A DNA stretch of 64,000 nucleotides. Source: Astrocystis sublimbata (taxonomy: Eukaryota; Ascomycota; Sordariomycetes; Xylariales; Xylariaceae). Below, piece after piece: positions 1-10,566 of the stretch. Location: positions 1-64,000 of the forward strand of contig JAJNNY010000078.1 of assembly GCA_022453515.1 (NCBI GenBank), in the 5' to 3' direction. Position numbers and translations under genes: made by a program. The stretch's first letter is position 1, and every line of letters starts with the position of its first letter. The notes beneath the pieces are model-generated. The model was not told where the DNA came from, searched no databases, and worked only from the letters and a program-made list of their open reading frames with translations.

Positions 1-278
1 CGCCCAAGTAAGCAAAAGATCGTCAATACCCCGAATGTACTTAGTATGTATGTAAGCCCATAGTCCTCGCCCGGATAGACAAACACAACACCATACAACT
101 TATGTCAATGCCGCTGTTATCGATTCGATTTCCCAGATCGTTGTCAGGGGATCGGTCTTTTTCTTCGTCACGTGAGCTATGTTAAGACTAAACCTATTCT
201 ACTGTTAGAATACACCTTGTCTGACTTGCTGTAAACCACCATTTGGTCTTCGGTTGCCCAGTGTCGGTGACAGCCATC
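1..278. other. upstream region of zinc-cluster gene
   Basis: This stretch has no coding sequence that I can support. It is the presumed 5' flank of the transcription factor that starts at 279. No clear TATA box was seen. Confidence 0.5.
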
Positions 279-2398
279 ATGGCTACCACGGCAGCTATAT
301 CGCACTGGCCTGGCTCAAGGGCTGTGCGGACCTGCACTGAGTGTAAGCAATCCAAAGTGCGTTCGACTCGCCCCCTATTTGCGCCAATTGTTTGTGAAAC
401 TAATCTCTCGGAATAGTTACGATGCGACTCCAAGGAGCGCTTTCCGAGTCCTTGCACTCGATGCCAATCGAGAGACTTGCACTGCACTATAGACCCGTCC
501 TTCCGACGGACCCCTGCTAGGAAGTATGTTTGCCATGCAGCCTCCGCGCACCTCACTGACTTGCGATGAAGGCGGATAGAAGCCATGTCCAAAGAACTTA
601 ATGAGCTTCGAAATCAGGGCCTCAAGCCCGGACGGACATCGACTGCAAGTCCTGACGACTCCGGCTTCTCTGCCGACCAGACAGGGGGGTCACCGTCGGC
701 CATACCAGTCGATGATTACGATCTAGCCATCAGCACAGTGGAGATTGGCGGCGTCGTCATCAGTGCGCAGACTGCAATTGAAGCCTTCAGAATGTCAGTG
801 GCAAGGTCTGTCCAATTCGTCAACTAGCCCAAGTCTTGCTAACACTTCATTTTAGATATGCGAGGCTTTACCACCCAAAGCTGCCTATCCTTGTCTCGAT
901 AAATATAAATACTGTTTATGAGTCATCGCCCTTCCTGTTTTGGGCCATCATCATGATCGTCAGTGAGCGTAGGCAGACCCCTGCGTTCCAGGCGCTCTTC
1001 AATCAAATAGCAAAGCCATTTCGGGACATGGTGAATACCGAGGCATTGAAGGCGCCGCTGCCTTTACAGAGTATCCGGGCTCTACTACTGTTGTGCACAT
1101 GGCCCATGCCAGTGGGCTCGCAGGTAAGTGAGCATGTCACTAATTCCCACGATTATAAGCTTAACTCGTCACTAGAGGATGGACCCGAGCTGGATACACT
1201 CCGGAATCGCGTTGAATTCTGCTCTGTTCCTAAGTCTTAACCGACCCGGTCCGGCACAGTTCCCCCGCCCCAGCACCGAGTACACAGGAACCCCCCTCGA
1301 GAGAATTTCGACCTGGCTTGGATGTTTCTACGTGAGCAATACGTACGTACTGATCAGAGTGATTTATGAGCCCTGACATACTGATAAAAACTCTATAGCC
1401 TGAGCATGCACCTTGGACTACCAGCGGTTATAGATAACCCGTCCCAGCTAGCTGCAGTTGGTGCTCTTCTCCAGGAATTCCCGATGCCGCGCGAATTTGA
1501 ATGCGAGGTCAGATTACAAAACATCATTACCGGCTTCTGCAACCTCTTCTCCCACAGCGCCAACGATGGTGGGATAGACTCTCCCATTCTTCACCTTCTC
1601 GAGCGGGATCTCGACGGCCTCAGAACGCAGTATCCTGACCAATGGCCGCGGATGCTCGAATACAACACTCTTGTTGCAAAGTTGCAGACATACGTGCTGG
1701 TGATCTCCAGAGATCGTATCATCAGCTTGACGCGGGACATACTCCTGAAACTTTCCTTCTCGACATCACTCCGCATCATTCACCTTGCAAACCTACGGCA
1801 CACCGAAACGCCATCCGAAGACAGCGACGAGCCAGCCTTGGTACAGGAACAGGCCCTACCCAAATCGTACTTCAAGGGACTCGCCTTCACAACCGCTTTC
1901 TTACTGAGGTATTTCGGCCTCAACGTCGCAGCTTCCGCGGAGGAGCAACAATTAGCCGCAAATCATGTGGTCCTAGCCTACACTATATTCACCGCAGTTT
2001 CAACCACTCCCCTCGATGAATGGGGCCGGGCCGCCACGTCTTTCGAAAACTTATGTAAACGGGGCCCGGTGAGCTTCGATTCACAAGCACCTGCTCGGGG
2101 GGACAGATTTGGATTCGCCATTCTAATAGAGGCGATACGCGTAGCTGGGCTGAAGCGTGGCGACGACTCGACACACAGCACCGAACCCCCACCGCCACCA
2201 ACGATACAGTCAGACCCTGACCCTGTACCGTCGGTACCGTCTGTGCCGTCTGTAATGCTTGATATGCCTATCAATCATGCGCCTGACTTGTGGTCTATGG
2301 ACATGATGTTCCCTGACCAATTCTGGCATGATCCTTCTTGGGACGCTATGAATCTGCCCTTCGCAGATGCACAATACCCCCATAGGTTTGATGGTTGA
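279..2398 (+). CDS. Zn2Cys6 transcription factor, possible frameshift
   Basis: A fungal binuclear zinc-cluster regulator of about 614 residues if the frame is restored. Exons read 279-356, 417-523, about 580-805, 856-1123, 1176-1342 and 1399-2398. Joining exons 1 and 2 gives the zinc cluster CTECKQSKLRC...PCTRC...C, which has all six cysteines of the family. Exon 4 carries an RYARLYHPKLPIL segment and exon 5 an MDPSWIHSG...NSALFLSLNRPGP segment, both typical of the middle homology region of these regulators. The C-terminus has a VPSVPSV repeat and an acidic or aromatic tail. Introns at 357-416, 806-855, 1124-1175 and 1343-1398 are canonical and keep frame. The junction after exon 2 (donor at 524, acceptor at 579 or 582) does not: it is off by one base. 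The gene is therefore a pseudogene, a sequencing error, or spliced in a way I did not find. Target genes are unknown. Confidence 0.8.
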
Positions 2399-3166
2399 TT
2401 GATTGGTCTCAAATCTAGTCCTGAGCCAGCCGTGGCAGCGAAGAGACTGGCAAATGCTGTTGCTTGCCATAGTGATAGCAAAGGGTCCTGATGGTGATGG
2501 TCGTATATATGGTCTTGAACGATGAGATCTCACTTGTATTTTCCATTACCTCTAATCAAACTGAACATAGTGTGGCAACTCAGCTTTCATACGACCATTT
2601 TGATTCTCATACTTGAGCACTTGGAGTCTTAGCAGTTGAGGCTAGCGGAGGATTCAGCACGCATGACCATGAGATGAGCGTAGAAAACATGGTGTCCCGA
2701 TCACCTCCTCACAGCTAGTGTGTATCAACAATCTCGGATCAGGACATTCTCGTCATAAAGAGGAATTTTCTACTTTCTACTTTCTACCTCGAACCCAATT
2801 CGGTATACGACTCTGGGACATGGCAATCTTGCCCCAAGCCACAATAAGAAGTTCGTGCAGCAACCTCCAGGTGGTAACAGATCTTCCAACGGTTCTAAAA
2901 CATATAAATTACTATGACTTCTTGACAAATGCATCTCATTTCGCACAGAGATAATTGAAACATGATAGCCGAATATTCATATTTGACATTGGCCTGAATC
3001 GATGCCGCTGCCTTTTAATTTTTGCCTCCCAACACCGAACTCCCACCCCGCACTTAAAATCGCACGCTTGAAGATACTATTTCCTGCCGAATAAAGTCAG
3101 CCTAGCCGAACTGACAGATAGAAAACACCGAATTATACGCATTGAGCGTTCCGCAACATGAGCTCA
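2399..3166. other. intergenic, no gene seen
   Basis: This is the space between the convergent ends of the zinc-cluster gene and the small Cys-rich gene. The short open frames here have no recognisable content. It probably holds both 3' untranslated regions. Confidence 0.5.
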
Positions 3167-3562
3167 TCACTCCTCTTCCTGCATAGCACACTTATCTAAA
3201 CAATTCTTGCAGAAAAGCCTACCAACAACACTCTCACGACATCCACCATGGGGATGTCTAGTGCAAGGACACGGATAGTGGACCTGGCAGTGATTATCAC
3301 GCAGGGCCTTGCACTTGCCATTGCTACAAAACCACGAGACGTTCTTCTGCTGGCCGCACCGCGTGCACTGGTACGGGCGCGTCAGACACGTCGAGCCGCA
3401 GTTCTCCCGCAGGTCTGGCGCTTCCTGTGATTTCACAATGTTGTTGCACGGCGGAGGCGGCTTTCCGAAACGCAGCATGTTCGCCGCTTTCGCTCGGCCG
3501 CATATCTCGTGGCGAACTTTGACGTGGCCGCATGGGTAGGTTGATGAATATTCGACGCACAT
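3167..3562 (-). CDS. small Cys/His-rich protein
   Basis: A single-exon gene for 131 residues with no family that I recognise. It starts at an ATG at 3562 with MCVEYSSTYPCGH. The protein has many cysteines and histidines spaced in pairs: CTRC near residue 67, then FCSNGKC, CQVHYPCPC, HGGC and FCKNCLDKC towards the end. It has no signal peptide, so an intracellular zinc-binding fold is more likely than a secreted disulfide protein. The layout (M-C near the start, a Y-x-CGH motif, repeated C-x2-C pairs, a C-x2-C close to the end) resembles the protein at 27164-27466. Zinc binding is inferred from composition only. Confidence 0.6.
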   Translation of the reverse strand: MCVEYSSTYPCGHVKVRHEICGRAKAANMLRFGKPPPPCNNIVKSQEAPDLRENCGSTCLTRPYQCTRCGQQKNVSWFCSNGKCKALRDNHCQVHYPCPCTRHPHGGCRESVVGRLFCKNCLDKCAMQEEE

Positions 3563-3950
3563 GGTGAAGCGAGTGAATGAACGAGAGCTGGATACTTGTC
3601 GAAAGGGTCTCTCTCGGTGGGAGTCTTGGTAGATGAAAGCGAGTGAGGAGAATGGTGGTATTTGTTTTCATGATCGGAGACCCCATGCTATTCGTGTCGA
3701 ACCTTTTATGTCAAGTAGGGCTTCTCTTCTGTAACAATGCCTTTATGCGCTAGTGTATACTAGAAGTGTATACTAGAACAAAAAACACGAAAGAGGTGCA
3801 TTGTTCTAGGGATTTCTCTTTGATTGTAATTGTAGTAGAAAGTTAATTATAGGTCCCGTCGCAGTACCGGTATTACACGTGCCATACAAAGGATGCTGTA
3901 TTGACCAATGACACTCAATTATCAAAACTTGGAAACACAGGATTTCGATA
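3563..3950. other. intergenic, no gene seen
   Basis: This is a short spacer between two minus-strand genes. It would hold the promoter of the Cys-rich gene and the 3' end of the reductase transcript. No motif stands out. Confidence 0.5.
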
Positions 3951-4997
3951 TTAGCTCTCGAGCTTCTTGATGCTCCCTAAGATATCCGCGATGCTCTCTT
4001 CCAAAGCCGCCCATCCCTGCCCCTTGAGAGCACGCACCAAGTCCTCCGCCCTCTGATTGGGAACCTCATTCTCGTCCCACCCATCGTCTTTGATATCCGG
4101 TATCTTCCTCTCTGGTTCCAGCTCCTGCAGGATCTGCGCGACCTTGTGGAAGCTGTACTTATTCCCAAAAGCGAAGAGCCGCTCGCCGTTGACGCCCGGC
4201 GTGGTGAGAGCCGCCACATACAACAGCGCGATATCCTGCGTGTCGATGAACCTCTGGGCGCGCACGGCGGAGACCATCTCGAGATTGACGCCCTCGCGCA
4301 GATTCTTGACGAAGCCGCACGTGCTCTGGATGCCCTGGTTCTTGGGGTCGAGGGTCGGCCCGAAGACGGTCTCAGGGAGGATGGTGTTGAACCTGTACGA
4401 CGGCTTCTCCGTGCGCACCCATTCCCAGATACGTTGCTCGAGAAGCGACTTGAAGGCCATGTAGCCTCGGAGTCCCTTCTCTTCCTTTGGAATGTCGCTG
4501 CGCATGACGCGCACCGCGTCGTCGTTATAGGACCATTCGTGCAGGGTGACCTTCTTGCTCGGATCGGGCGTCCAGGCAGCCCATGCAGAACTGGTGAAAA
4601 CCAGTGATTGAACGCTAGGTTCATTCTTGGTTGCATTCAAGAGACCCAGCACAAACGGAGTCTCGAGGTCCAGCGCGGCGTCGATGTCCTCGAGATCGGC
4701 GCCTGCTTGCCCGGCGATGCCCGCCACGCCGGCGACGCCTTTGACGGCGGAGTCCCATGCGCCCGGGGCAGCGAAGTTTGATACTTCCACGAGCTCGAAG
4801 CGGCCTGGTCCGTATCGGTCGGCGAAGAAGGGCTCCATCCACGAGCAGCGCGAGATGCTACGTACGGATCCTCGCACCCGGTACCCTGCGGCGAGGAACT
4901 TATCGGCGACCCATGAGGCGATGAGCCCGTTGGCTCCGGTCACGATAATAGTGGAATCTAGAGGGATGGTCGGGTTGTCCAGTGTGAGTTTCGCCAT
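3951..4997 (-). CDS. extended SDR, aldehyde/dihydroflavonol-4-reductase-like
   Basis: An intronless gene for a 348-residue NAD(P)H-dependent reductase of the extended short-chain dehydrogenase family (the Gre2/DFR-like group in fungi). The N-terminal Rossmann turn is GANGLIAS at about 21-28. A basic GSVRS at about 43-47 suggests NADPH preference. The catalytic set is Ser in FTSSAW (about 136) and Tyr179/Lys183 in YMAFK. The length fits the family, which usually runs 330-350 residues. Such enzymes reduce carbonyls on small metabolites such as methylglyoxal, flavonoid-like ketones or polyketide intermediates in the cytosol. The substrate cannot be told from sequence. No biosynthetic core enzyme lies nearby, so membership in a metabolite cluster is not supported. 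Confidence 0.88.
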   Translation of the reverse strand: MAKLTLDNPTIPLDSTIIVTGANGLIASWVADKFLAAGYRVRGSVRSISRCSWMEPFFADRYGPGRFELVEVSNFAAPGAWDSAVKGVAGVAGIAGQAGADLEDIDAALDLETPFVLGLLNATKNEPSVQSLVFTSSAWAAWTPDPSKKVTLHEWSYNDDAVRVMRSDIPKEEKGLRGYMAFKSLLEQRIWEWVRTEKPSYRFNTILPETVFGPTLDPKNQGIQSTCGFVKNLREGVNLEMVSAVRAQRFIDTQDIALLYVAALTTPGVNGERLFAFGNKYSFHKVAQILQELEPERKIPDIKDDGWDENEVPNQRAEDLVRALKGQGWAALEESIADILGSIKKLES

Positions 4998-6174
4998 TTT
5001 GGGCTGTGAATGTGATGCGGTGGACTCAGATGAATTAATGATAATGTAAGAGGTGTTTTCTTTGGAGGTTTCCCTGTTCGGTGAAATGGTGTGTGATATC
5101 TTGGATGGTTATTTGACATGATTGCGGGATCGTATTCATATATAAACCTTATAATATACATCGGTCGATGTGTTCGCGATGCATAGTGCATACCCGCCAT
5201 GTTGGCTCGCCCCATGGGGCTTGACGGGCATCCCCAATGTCTCGGATGATTAATACGTCGGCATCGCGATTAGGCACTAGTCGCGTAGGATTCGGTCGGT
5301 CATGTATTACTATAGCCAGCCTAATCATCTACATCGAACTAAGTACGAGCAAGTTCGCTCAGACTCCATGCAAACAACTGTTCAGCGAGAGATGGTCTAG
5401 GGTTACACAATTACTCGATTTCTGAGGCTTGTTGCTGCTTCACACCAAGGACGACACGTACCTTGTAAGACAAAGCCCACAGTAGCCACGACATACAAAA
5501 CAACAGGTCGAGCAGGTCTGTGTACATACGGAGTAGATCACACTTGGCGCTTGGCATGGGAGCTAGCCCCCTTCCTTGTACCAATTATGGTCACTGTGCA
5601 TTTGTGCATTGTGTTATGCAGAGAGAAATAAACCTCAAAACGGTTCACTCTACCATGTGGATCAACTGACAGCCTATTGGCTGCTCTATTATTATAAATA
5701 GCTCTCTTTCTCGCATTTGTATACTTCTAAAACTCCACCTAGAGATCATCTGAATCTATTGTCTGAAGCTCTCCCTTACAGACTGCACTGGACATTCTTC
5801 CATTACATGATCGTACCCACCCCTACGTGACATAAAGGCTGAGTGCCTCTCAGCTCTGCGATGATCAAACCCTCAATGGTATAGTTACGAATGCTACAAG
5901 TACCATCGCAGCCAATTTCCCTGTCGGATGAGGAAGTAACATTTTTAACATATATATACGACCTCGATTTCTAGCTCCTATGACTTTTCTTTTTAAGCAA
6001 GACCATCAACCTCCCCATCTCTAGTCTCGATTAGATAGGTAGGTAGTAGGTACCAGCCACTACCAGTCGTTCACTCTACCACCAAGTTGAACCGTACGTC
6101 TCTACCATCTCATGCCTCCCTATAATGAAATCAGTGATTGACTTCTGTTTGCTCTAGGGCACTCTATTGTTGTC
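4998..6174. other. divergent promoter region
   Basis: This region lies between the head-to-head SDR (minus) and APH-like gene (plus). It carries a TATA element for the SDR and AT-rich stretches near 5688-5703 and 5948-5960. No gene was seen. Confidence 0.5.
5137..5146 (-). promoter_or_regulatory. TATA box of the SDR gene
   Basis: The minus strand reads TTTATATATG about 140 bases upstream of the ATG at 4997. This is a plausible TATA box with a short leader. It rests on sequence match and position alone. Confidence 0.45.
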
Positions 6175-7729
6175 ATGGAACCCAAAGCTAGATATGTAAC
6201 AGAGCCGAGGGATGACCTCGCCTGGGAGGAAAACGATAAGCAGGATGAGATTTGGGAGAAGTCACTTTATTCGAAGGAAGTTCAGCGTGCTGTCGGCAAC
6301 CTCATCTTGAGGTATAGGCCTGGGGCCGCTGAGGTACTTCATAGGCCGATTAAAGGGGGTTATAACGTCCTCTGGCGCCTAGAGTATAAGGATGGCTCAT
6401 CGACAGCATTGAGAGTCCCCTTCAAAGGTACCGAGCCAACCAATGTCCTTCAGTTTCCATGGAAGAGGGGTATTGACGGGCGCAGGTAGCGTCAAGTTTC
6501 CCGACGAGAAGACTCGCTACGAGGCGGCCACAATGCGCTACATCGCAGAGAATACAACCATTCCAGTGCCCAAGGTATATCACTACGGGATCGCGGCAGA
6601 GAATCCTATCGGGATTGGACCTTTCATCATTATGGAGTACATTGAGCATGAGATGACAATGTCCGAGGCCCTAGCAGATCCTCTAGACCCTGACGAATAC
6701 CACGTCTTAGATCCCAATGTTAGTGAGCACAAGCTCAACTTACTCTACGGACAAATGGCGAACATTCTCTTACAGCTTTCTCGCCTGAAATTCCCTCGAA
6801 TTGGTTCATTGGTCGAACACGTGGACGGGACGATTTCCGTGTCTGGGAGGCCCCTCACACAGAACATGAACTCATTGATTCAATTGACTGATATGCCTCC
6901 GACACTGTTGCCGTCTCCATCTCAAACGTATACAAATGTCGACGAGTGGTATACCGCCCTAGCTGATATGCACATGGCACAACTTGTGTTCCAGCACAAT
7001 GATGCAGTTGAAGACGAGGACGATGCGCGGGACAAATATGTCGCTCGCCAACTGTTTCGGCAGCTCGCGTCTAGTGGACGACTTACGTCAGAAGATGAGC
7101 TAGAGGGCGACGGCAAAGACTCAGCCGGGTTTCTCATATACTCATCTGATTTACGCCCCTCGAACATCCTAATCGACAAGGATCTTCAGGTTGTCGGTAT
7201 AATAGACTGGGAATTCGCCTACGTTGCGCCGGCTCTGTTTGCCTTTGACCCCCCTTGGTGGCTTTTGCTGAGATTACCAGAGTGCTTTGATGGCAAGTAC
7301 AAGGCCTGGATGAAAGCATACAAGCCTCGCCTGGAGACCTTTCTCCGCCTGTTAGAAGTCGAAGAGGAGAAAATGCAAGCCAGCCCCGAACTTGTCAGCA
7401 GCTTCAGACATCTAGCCCTGTCGGACGCCAAGAGTCCACCGCTTTCAAAAATGATGCGACAGCGCTGGGAGAGCAAGGCATGGATGATCAATTACGCCGC
7501 GAAGAGCAGCTGGGAGTTCGATGCTCTTTTTTGGCGGTACTTGGACCCTGAATACTTTGGGCCCAATGAAGTAGCAGACCATCAAGCACGGCTTAGCAGC
7601 CTCACCTCGAAGGAAAGTGAAACCATGGACGCACTTGTCAAGACCAAGATGGACGAGGCTAAGGAACGGAGTCTAGTTCACTGGGATCATGGCAGCGCGA
7701 AGGCCCATTTGGCTAGATTCATAGCTTGA
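6175..7729 (+). CDS. APH-like phosphotransferase family protein
   Basis: A two-exon gene (6175-6427 and 6486-7729, intron 58 bp) for about 498 residues. The splice joins ...LRVPFKG to SVKFPDEKTRYEAATMRYI, which restores the usual run of this large fungal family of aminoglycoside-phosphotransferase/choline-kinase-fold proteins. The segment PFIIMEYIEHEMTM corresponds to the hinge between the lobes. The catalytic loop reads SSDLRPSNILID and the metal-binding motif IIDWEFAYVAP. Asp and Asn of the HxDxxxxN motif are kept, but the usual His-Gly before Leu is Ser-Ser. The C-terminal helical region is complete. The real substrate is unknown; most fungal members are not antibiotic kinases. The changed His leaves activity uncertain. 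Confidence 0.82.
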
Positions 7730-8837
7730 GAATTATGTATATATCATCAGTAAGCGATTATTTATCCCGATAGTGTCGCAATTAGTGCTGAAAATCAACG
7801 ACCTTATTATCAGCACATGAACCACAGGCATATGGGGGTGGTTCTACCCACCAATGTTACCGGTTCAAGATGAACTGAAAAGGGCTACGATGAAGCTCAA
7901 CAGAGTGATGGGCCCAGTCCACTGCCTTCATGATCGCCATCGCCAAGTCAATAAATGATTAAAACAAACATTAACTGGAATATTGACGGCGCTTTAAGGA
8001 GGTTGGTGAGAAAATGACATTTGTTTGATAGGTAACTCCGGGTTTCTTATGTAAGTATGCGATTCTCGATTCATAGTAACTTGAACCTTAGGACCTCAGG
8101 CTGGGCTGCGGCGCTGGCCTCAAATGTTCATGATGCATGTAGAAGAAGTGCGTCACTAAATCAGTGAGGCCTTCTCTAGGGGATAGAGAGAAAGCGGAAA
8201 GTAGCGAAAAGCTTATCTCCGGACTTGACGCTAGCGCCCAAGTCCTTATTGGCTGCCTACGGCTTAGCTTCAAGTCCGATCGGTGTTAGTGACTAAGTAT
8301 CTGCTGGGGACTCCATACTTTCGTCAGCCGGCTTAAGCAGGACGGGTTAAGAGTAGAGCCCCCTGATAGCGGGGTTAGAATTTAATGATTATTATACGCG
8401 GGCGATTGTATGTAGGGATAGTCATCTTTCACTGACCCCACGAGGCCCCCTAGGTAATTGACATATGACGTTTGAATCCGAGCTGACCTCGGTGATTTCG
8501 GTTACCGAGTCGCGATTCACATTAGACCCTCCAGCTTTCATGTAGATACAGTCCTAATAAGTAAGATCTAGAGCTCAAAAGGTACTTGAACAACCTTTAA
8601 GACATACTCTGCGATCAACGGATTTAGTTCGGACTTAATACACGTTCATGAGGCCGTCATTCGTCAATACGTGGTACAGAAGCAAGGCATACCATAGTGT
8701 TAGTAGCTTATCAAACAAAGAACCTTTTATAAAACTCGCCGGTGTGCTCTTGATGTGAAGTCTTTCCATAGCCAACACATCATTATCTGTCAGACCCTCA
8801 GCAAGTATCTCCTAGTGAACCATACAACACATTAAGC
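7730..8837. other. intergenic, promoter of SDR gene
   Basis: No gene was seen. The segment separates two plus-strand genes and includes a TATA element near its right end. Confidence 0.5.
8728..8734 (+). promoter_or_regulatory. TATA box of classical SDR gene
   Basis: TATAAAA lies about 104 bases upstream of the ATG at 8838. This is a good match in sequence and distance to a fungal TATA box. Confidence 0.5.
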
Positions 8838-9875
8838 ATGGCGACTGAAAAGAAGATACTCCTCATCACTGGTGGTCAGTATACACACTTGCAACTACCT
8901 ACCAAAGCAAGCCAACTCAAATTGACCGTCAATGCAGGGAACACCGGTCTTGGATTGGAGGCCGTGAAGGCTCTTGTGCAGAGTTCCGTCGCCTACGAGA
9001 TCCTCATCGGTTCTCGCACCGTCTCAAAGGGGGACGACGCTAGTAAGTACAGCTTGGGATTACCCCTCATCGATTCGACGCCATCGTCACCAAGCTTGTC
9101 GAGTCAAGCAACATTGTGTTTTCGAGCTGACATGTCCAAGTCGCGGAGGTGAAGAAGGAATTCCCACAAACGGTGTCAACTCTCAGCACGCTGCAAGTCG
9201 ACCTAGAATCCGACGAGTCGCTCGAGAAAGCCGTGGCGGACATCACCGCCAAGCACGGGCGTCTGGACATTCTGGTCAACAACGGCGGCGGGAGTTTCGA
9301 CTATGAGATCCTGAAGGGAAACATGTCGTTGCGGGAGGGCTGCAACAAGTCGTGGGACGTCAACGTCACAGGCACCCACGTGCTGACGACACTTGCCGCG
9401 CCGCTGCTGCTGAAGTCGTCGGACCCGCGTCTGATATTCCTGGCGAGCGGCACCTCGTCGCTCATAGAATCGGAGCTGACCAACACGCCTAACACGGCGC
9501 GGATCAACACGCCCATGCCTGCCGGCTGGCCCAAGAAGGATGCCGGCATGGTCACCACGACGTACCGCAGCACAAAGACTGGCCTCAACATGCTCATGCG
9601 CGAGTGGCATAGAACACTTGCGAACGATGGGGTCAAGGTCTGGGCTGTCTCGCCTGGTTTCCTGGCGACCGGCCTGGCTGGGGTCGGGGCGGAAAAGCTG
9701 AAGACAGTGAGTCTGCACCGCGCATACTACGTGGATTATCATAACGCTGACATTACCACAGCTCGGCGCGCTGGACCCCGCTATCGGCGCGCATTTCCTC
9801 AAGGATGTCGTAGAGGGCAAGCGGGATCAAGACGTCGGGAAGGTTATCAGGAAGGACATGATCCAACCTTACTGA
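8838..9875 (+). CDS. classical short-chain dehydrogenase/reductase
   Basis: A four-exon gene (8838-8874, 8938-9042, 9141-9706, 9762-9875) for 273 residues. The first splice creates the cofactor turn TGGNTGLG at about residues 11-18, which no single frame contains. LVNNGGG follows, with Ser in LASGTSS at about 150 and Tyr189/Lys193 in YRSTK completing the catalytic set. The last splice replaces an out-of-frame extension with a tail ending DMIQPY, giving the normal SDR length. It should be a cytosolic NAD(P)-dependent oxidoreductase on a small carbonyl or alcohol; the substrate is not predictable. The asparagine-rich nucleotide turn is unusual, as many SDRs have TGxxxGIG. Confidence 0.87.
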
Positions 9876-10566
9876 GGTTCAACGATGAGGATAACGGGGG
9901 GCTCTCAGGCTGAAAATATACTGTCAACGTAGTTCAAATGTGTTACATAAGTCATATTTCAAGTAGATAATAAGAAGCTCACACACAATTTACAATTGGA
10001 TTTTTAAATGATTGAAGACATTTGGGTCGAGGGTTGTTCAATTACCTCGATAGCTGTATAAGTCAATGAGAATGGACACTTGTATATCGGAAGCTTTGTG
10101 ATATAAATTCGCATTTTAATCAAGAGAATTCACGAAACAGATTCACTCTCAACCTACTCATCCAGGAATACGCTTACAGCCAGTCAGATAACAAGTAAGA
10201 CACGTCAGTATTATCCCCAGCAAGAGCGTTGGCATTCAATTTGCCCCAAGTGGCATATTGATGGCCTAGACACATACAGCCTGGCAGTCCGACTATGATC
10301 GTGTTTATCAGGATCGAATAGCTATTTCATGTTGTCCTGGCCCGTTGAGGCGATTGATTGTCCTCGGAGAACGCCAATGACTTAGCCAGCTTCCTAAAAC
10401 AGCCAAAACAGCCAAGACTTCCTCGCAAGCCCCCGACAGTTTGATCATGTGAGTAGACTTACCCTCTCCGAACCAACCCTCTTTCGAATTAAACTGAACG
10501 GGACGCCACATAGCAACATCAAGCATCAGTGCGTCTGTTCTGCAGTCGGTATCTTCCGTGGGTAAA
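9876..10566. other. intergenic, no gene seen
   Basis: This is a spacer between two plus-strand genes. It holds presumed terminator and promoter sequence, and I see no conserved frame. Confidence 0.5.
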
